Under the pieces are notes generated by a model, which was not told the DNA's origin, made no database searches, and worked only from the letters and a program-made list of their open reading frames with translations. Below are positions 6,280-8,461 of a stretch of 8,461 nt of DNA, piece by piece. How positions within the stretch are numbered: the stretch's first letter is position 1; every line of letters begins with the position of its first letter. The DNA comes from an uncultured Clostridia bacterium. Lineage in GTDB: Bacteria > Bacillota > Clostridia > Oscillospirales > Oscillospiraceae. The DNA lies in assembly GCA_947167725.1 (NCBI GenBank), contig CAMVJF010000061.1, positions 1-8,461 on the forward strand. The letters run 5' to 3'. The position numbers and the translations under genes were made by a program.

Positions 6280-7236
6280 CTATCGTTTCAAAAGCCGGAT
6301 ATCCCGGCCGACGAAGGGCAGGCGTTCGTAGCTTCCGCGGATGCGGGAGCAGATCTGCGCGCTGTAGCGCCGCTCCATCTCCTCGAAGGAGAGGTTGGTG
6401 CTGACGATGGTCTTTTTCCCCTCCGTGAGGCGGGTGTTGATCAGCTGGTAGAGCGCGCTCGCGGCCATGGGCGTCTGCATTTCGGTGCCGAGATCGTCGA
6501 GGATCAGCAGATCGCAGGAGAGCATGCGCCTGACGCGCGCGTCGGCCGTCTCGTCGTGGGAAAACTTCTGGGCCTCGAAGCTGCCGATCACGGCCGCGGC
6601 CGTATCGTAGCAGACCGAAAAGCCCCGCGCGGCGACCTCTCTCGCCACGCAGGCGGAGAGAAAGGTCTTGCCGAGGCCGGTACCGCCCTGGAAGAGCAGG
6701 TTGTTCGGTCCCTCGGGGAAGTTTTCGGCAAAGAATTTCGCAGCCATGAAGACCTGTTTCATCGTGGCGCGCGCGCCCTCGTCGTAGAGCGAGAGGTCAA
6801 AGCGCGCAAAGCACTCGTCTCCGCTCTTGAGCAGGGCGCCGAGGTCCTCCGTCATGGCGGCGTTGTAGAGCTTTTTAAGGCAGTCGCACACGCCCCCGCC
6901 GTAAACGCCCGTGTCGCGGCACTTCTCGCAGGAAACGATCTCGTCGAGCCAGTCCTCCGCGTGACCCATGCGCCGCAGCAGCTCGCGGCGCCGGGCCTGC
7001 GTTGCGAGATTTTCGTCCCGCAGGGCCGCGATCTTCTCCGCCGCCCCTTCCGCGCCGGAGAAGGACAGGCGCATCAGCTCGATCATCTGGGCGCGCAGTC
7101 TCTCGTCGCAGCTTTTGATCTCCGGCTCGCGCGCATAGGCCTCCCGCACGCGCATCGCGTGCTCGGCGGCGTTCCTCTCGCGGAGCTTGTCCAGTTCATC
7201 CCTCGCCCTCGCGAGGATCTTTCCGTCGTATGTCAT
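6280..7236 (-). CDS. dnaC: DnaC/DnaI-type AAA+ helicase loader
   Basis: A 318-residue cytoplasmic ATPase expected to load the replicative helicase during chromosome replication or restart. The N-terminal part (about 1-95) is charged and helical. A cysteine cluster follows, CEKC (103-106) and CDC (117-119), which resembles the zinc-binding domain of Bacillus DnaI. The AAA+ domain has Walker A GGTGLGKT (184-191, K190), Walker B LLILDD (243-248), sensor-I STN (279-281) and the arginine-finger region SRIRGSYE (297-304). All expected residues are present. The start at 7236 is set by GGGAG (7244-7248), 7 bases upstream, and by its ATGA overlap with the stop of the DnaD-like gene. An open frame continuing upstream to 7704 is not the real start, because that region is the DnaD-like gene in another frame. 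The pairing with a DnaD-like gene strongly supports a replication role. Confidence 0.92.
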   Translation of the reverse strand: MTYDGKILARARDELDKLRERNAAEHAMRVREAYAREPEIKSCDERLRAQMIELMRLSFSGAEGAAEKIAALRDENLATQARRRELLRRMGHAEDWLDEIVSCEKCRDTGVYGGGVCDCLKKLYNAAMTEDLGALLKSGDECFARFDLSLYDEGARATMKQVFMAAKFFAENFPEGPNNLLFQGGTGLGKTFLSACVAREVAARGFSVCYDTAAAVIGSFEAQKFSHDETADARVRRMLSCDLLILDDLGTEMQTPMAASALYQLINTRLTEGKKTIVSTNLSFEEMERRYSAQICSRIRGSYERLPFVGRDIRLLKR

Positions 7237-8144
7237 GTCCTGTCTCCCATGATTCGTCCGATCGTCCGGGCCAGCTCGTCCTCGTCGACGTGTTCGATCC
7301 GGCCGCCGCCGCGCGGCTTTGCGCGGCTCTCGTCGGAGCGTTCGAGCTCCGAGGGGCTGTGGATCCCCTTGGCGTGCCAGCTCTCGAGGATACGGTTCAT
7401 ATAGGCCCATTTCAGCGCGCCGGTGTTCGTCACCGTGCGGTCGAGGGCCTCGGAGAGCACCTCGTCGGAGAAGCCCATCTCGAGCCAGCTTTCGATGTAT
7501 TTGTCCTCCGTCGCGGTCAGATCCCGTCCGCGGATGCCGAGAAGCTCGCTCACGCGGCTCTTGTCCTCGCGCCGCTTCGCGAAGCGGGCGATGTACTCGT
7601 CCGCCAGCTCCAGCGTCAGGATCTCGCGGTTGGCCCAGCGATAGGCCTCGGCGGAGATGGCCTTCGCCGTCGGGCGGCGGGTCTCGCCCCAGCGCCGCCG
7701 GCACTCGTCGGCGCAGTGGTTGAGGAGCATCATGATCACCTCGGGCGGCATGCCGAGATGCTCGTAGGCGTCGAGAAGGACGTCGATGTAGGAGCGGGAG
7801 GGCACGGTGCCGAGGATGCGCGTGAGCTCCGCGATCAGCGAGGGGAAAGCCGCCTCCTTCTCCGCCGCGGAGAGGTAATCCTTCACCGGGTACTGCTTCG
7901 GCTCTTCCTCGGGATAGAACTTCTCCCCGCCGGGGAGCGGCGCGCGCAGGATGCGCCCGAGCTTCTCGCGGGCGGCGGCGATCTCGGCGCGCGTGCGGCA
8001 GAGCACCGCCGCGGCGGTCTCATCCTCCGCGCCGGGATGCAGCGCGAGATAGATCGCCAGCAGCGCCGCCTCGGCGTCGTGGGCGGCGATCAGCCGTTCC
8101 GCGGCCGCGGCGTCTATGTACTTGTTTTTCTCTCTGTCCGCCAT
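7233..8144 (-). CDS. DnaD-domain replication initiation protein
   Basis: A 303-residue cytoplasmic protein related to the Gram-positive primosome proteins DnaD/DnaB, which remodel DNA and help recruit the helicase with its loader. Two helical DnaD-like modules are visible. One is at about 103-175 (ELTRILGTVPSRSYIDVLLDA, then MPPEVIMMLLNHC). The second, with the clearer signature, is at about 195-262 (TATEDKYIESWLEMGFSDEVL, then LKWAYMNRILESWHAKGI), where the Y-x-N-R-I-L-x-x-W motif is typical of the domain. The C-terminal 40 residues are charged and probably disordered. GGAG (8154-8157) lies 9 bases before the ATG. The stop overlaps the start of the dnaC gene by 4 bases, suggesting translational coupling. 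It heads a minus-strand operon with its own promoter. I leave the symbol blank because DnaD and DnaB orthology cannot be separated here. Confidence 0.87.
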   Translation of the reverse strand: MADREKNKYIDAAAAERLIAAHDAEAALLAIYLALHPGAEDETAAAVLCRTRAEIAAAREKLGRILRAPLPGGEKFYPEEEPKQYPVKDYLSAAEKEAAFPSLIAELTRILGTVPSRSYIDVLLDAYEHLGMPPEVIMMLLNHCADECRRRWGETRRPTAKAISAEAYRWANREILTLELADEYIARFAKRREDKSRVSELLGIRGRDLTATEDKYIESWLEMGFSDEVLSEALDRTVTNTGALKWAYMNRILESWHAKGIHSPSELERSDESRAKPRGGGRIEHVDEDELARTIGRIMGDRT

Positions 8145-8182
8145 CGCGTCTCTCTCCGTATCGTCTTTGCCGGTGCAGAGAG

Positions 8183-8211
8183 ATTATAACATCAATTGCA
8201 TCTTGTCGCAA
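8183..8211 (-). promoter_or_regulatory. Promoter of the DnaD-DnaC-DUF2804 operon
   Basis: On the minus strand TTGCGA (8206-8211) and a perfect TATAAT (8183-8188) are separated by 17 bp. Transcription should begin near 8176, giving a leader of about 30 bases before the ATG at 8144. Its -35 box shares three bases (8206-8208) with that of the divergent U32 gene promoter. Confidence 0.7.
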
Positions 8212-8232
8212 GGGGGGGACTTGTGTTATAAT
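8203..8232 (+). promoter_or_regulatory. Promoter of the U32-family gene
   Basis: A perfect TATAAT (8227-8232) lies 18 bp after TTGTCG (8203-8208). A run of seven G (8212-8218) sits in the spacer. Transcription would begin near 8239, about 35 bases before the ATG. The -35 match is only 4 of 6; the -10 match is perfect. Confidence 0.65.
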
Positions 8233-8273
8233 GTATTTTGTATCTTTATGAACATGTAAGGAGGCAGCCGGAT

Positions 8274-8461
8274 ATGACAGAGCTGCTTGCCCCTGCCGGC
8301 TCGCCGGAGGCCGTCATCGCCGCCGTTCAGAACGGCGCGGACGCGGTCTATCTCGGACTGGGCGATTTCAACGCCCGCCGCGGGGCCAAAAACTTCACTG
8401 AGGAAGAATTTGCCAAGGCTGTGCGCTACTGCCGGATCCGCGGCTGCAAGGTCCATGTGAC
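8274..8461 (+). CDS. U32-family peptidase/hydroxylase-like protein, partial (N-terminus only)
   Basis: The first 62 codons are present and the frame runs off the right edge. The beginning MTELLAPAGSPEAVIAAVQNGADAVYLG is the diagnostic N-terminus of U32 proteins (LLAPAG and GADAVYLG motifs). FNARRGAKNFT matches the following N-A-R-x-x-A-x-N-F block. U32 proteins include collagenase-type peptidases and the Fe-S-dependent RlhA, TrhP and UbiU/V hydroxylation proteins. The cysteine and C-terminal regions that would separate these are outside the window, so the exact role stays open. The start is firmly set by AAGGAGG (8258-8264), 9 bases upstream of the ATG. It is divergent from the DnaD operon and has its own promoter. 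Confidence 0.9.
   Translation, partial: MTELLAPAGSPEAVIAAVQNGADAVYLGLGDFNARRGAKNFTEEEFAKAVRYCRIRGCKVHV

Noticed and set aside
6263..6291. Possible minus-strand promoter TTGAAA-N17-TACAAG before the DUF2804 gene
   Set aside because: Transcription would begin at about 6256, inside the AAAGGAG site at 6254-6260, so the mRNA would lack an intact ribosome binding site. The -10 box is also weak.
6280..7704. Extended helicase-loader frame with 156 extra N-terminal codons
   Set aside because: The extension lies in another frame of the DnaD-like gene and is Arg/Gly/Pro-rich. The start at 7236 has a ribosome binding site and an ATGA overlap.

Overview
The window looks like ordinary chromosomal DNA from a GC-rich member of the Clostridia (Firmicutes), plausibly a gut Oscillospiraceae/Ruminococcaceae-type bacterium. 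The evidence is gene content and signals: a DnaD-domain protein next to a DnaC/DnaI-type helicase loader, a lipoprotein-type M3 peptidase, an L,D-transpeptidase with Pro-Glu-Pro-Thr repeats, strong AAAGGAG/AAGGAGG ribosome binding sites, and intrinsic terminators with T-runs. The genus cannot be fixed by reading alone. I see no phage, insertion sequence, CRISPR array, tRNA or rRNA.

Layout from left to right. Positions 1-110 hold a good minus-strand promoter and a Shine-Dalgarno sequence for a gene whose start lies just outside the window. Positions 185-1981 (+) encode a lipid-anchored M3 zinc metallopeptidase, ending in a bidirectional terminator (2000-2033). Positions 2045-3226 (-) encode a class I/II PLP-dependent aminotransferase. 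A compact back-to-back promoter pair (3251-3317) separates it from 3356-4366 (+), an exported YkuD-type L,D-transpeptidase. After a GC-rich hairpin comes 4447-5157 (+), a three-helix membrane protein with a C-terminal RCK_C (TrkA-C) domain. A second bidirectional terminator (5174-5204) closes that pair and the converging minus-strand operon.

The minus-strand operon reads from about 8180 down to 5219: a two-domain DnaD-like replication protein (7233-8144), a DnaC/DnaI-type AAA+ helicase loader (6280-7236, ATGA overlap with the DnaD gene), and a DUF2804 protein (5219-6244). At the right edge a U32-family protease/hydroxylase-type gene begins (8274, cut by the window end). Its promoter overlaps the operon promoter at the -35 boxes.

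Functionally there is a cell-surface group (M3 lipoprotein, L,D-transpeptidase, RCK_C membrane protein), a replication-initiation pair, and separate metabolic or unknown genes (aminotransferase, DUF2804, U32). I did not find a clearly new system. The points most worth a second look are the RCK_C membrane protein with a Trk-like glycine/threonine motif but too few helices to be a transporter, the DUF2804 gene in a replication operon, and the divergent promoters that share -35 bases.
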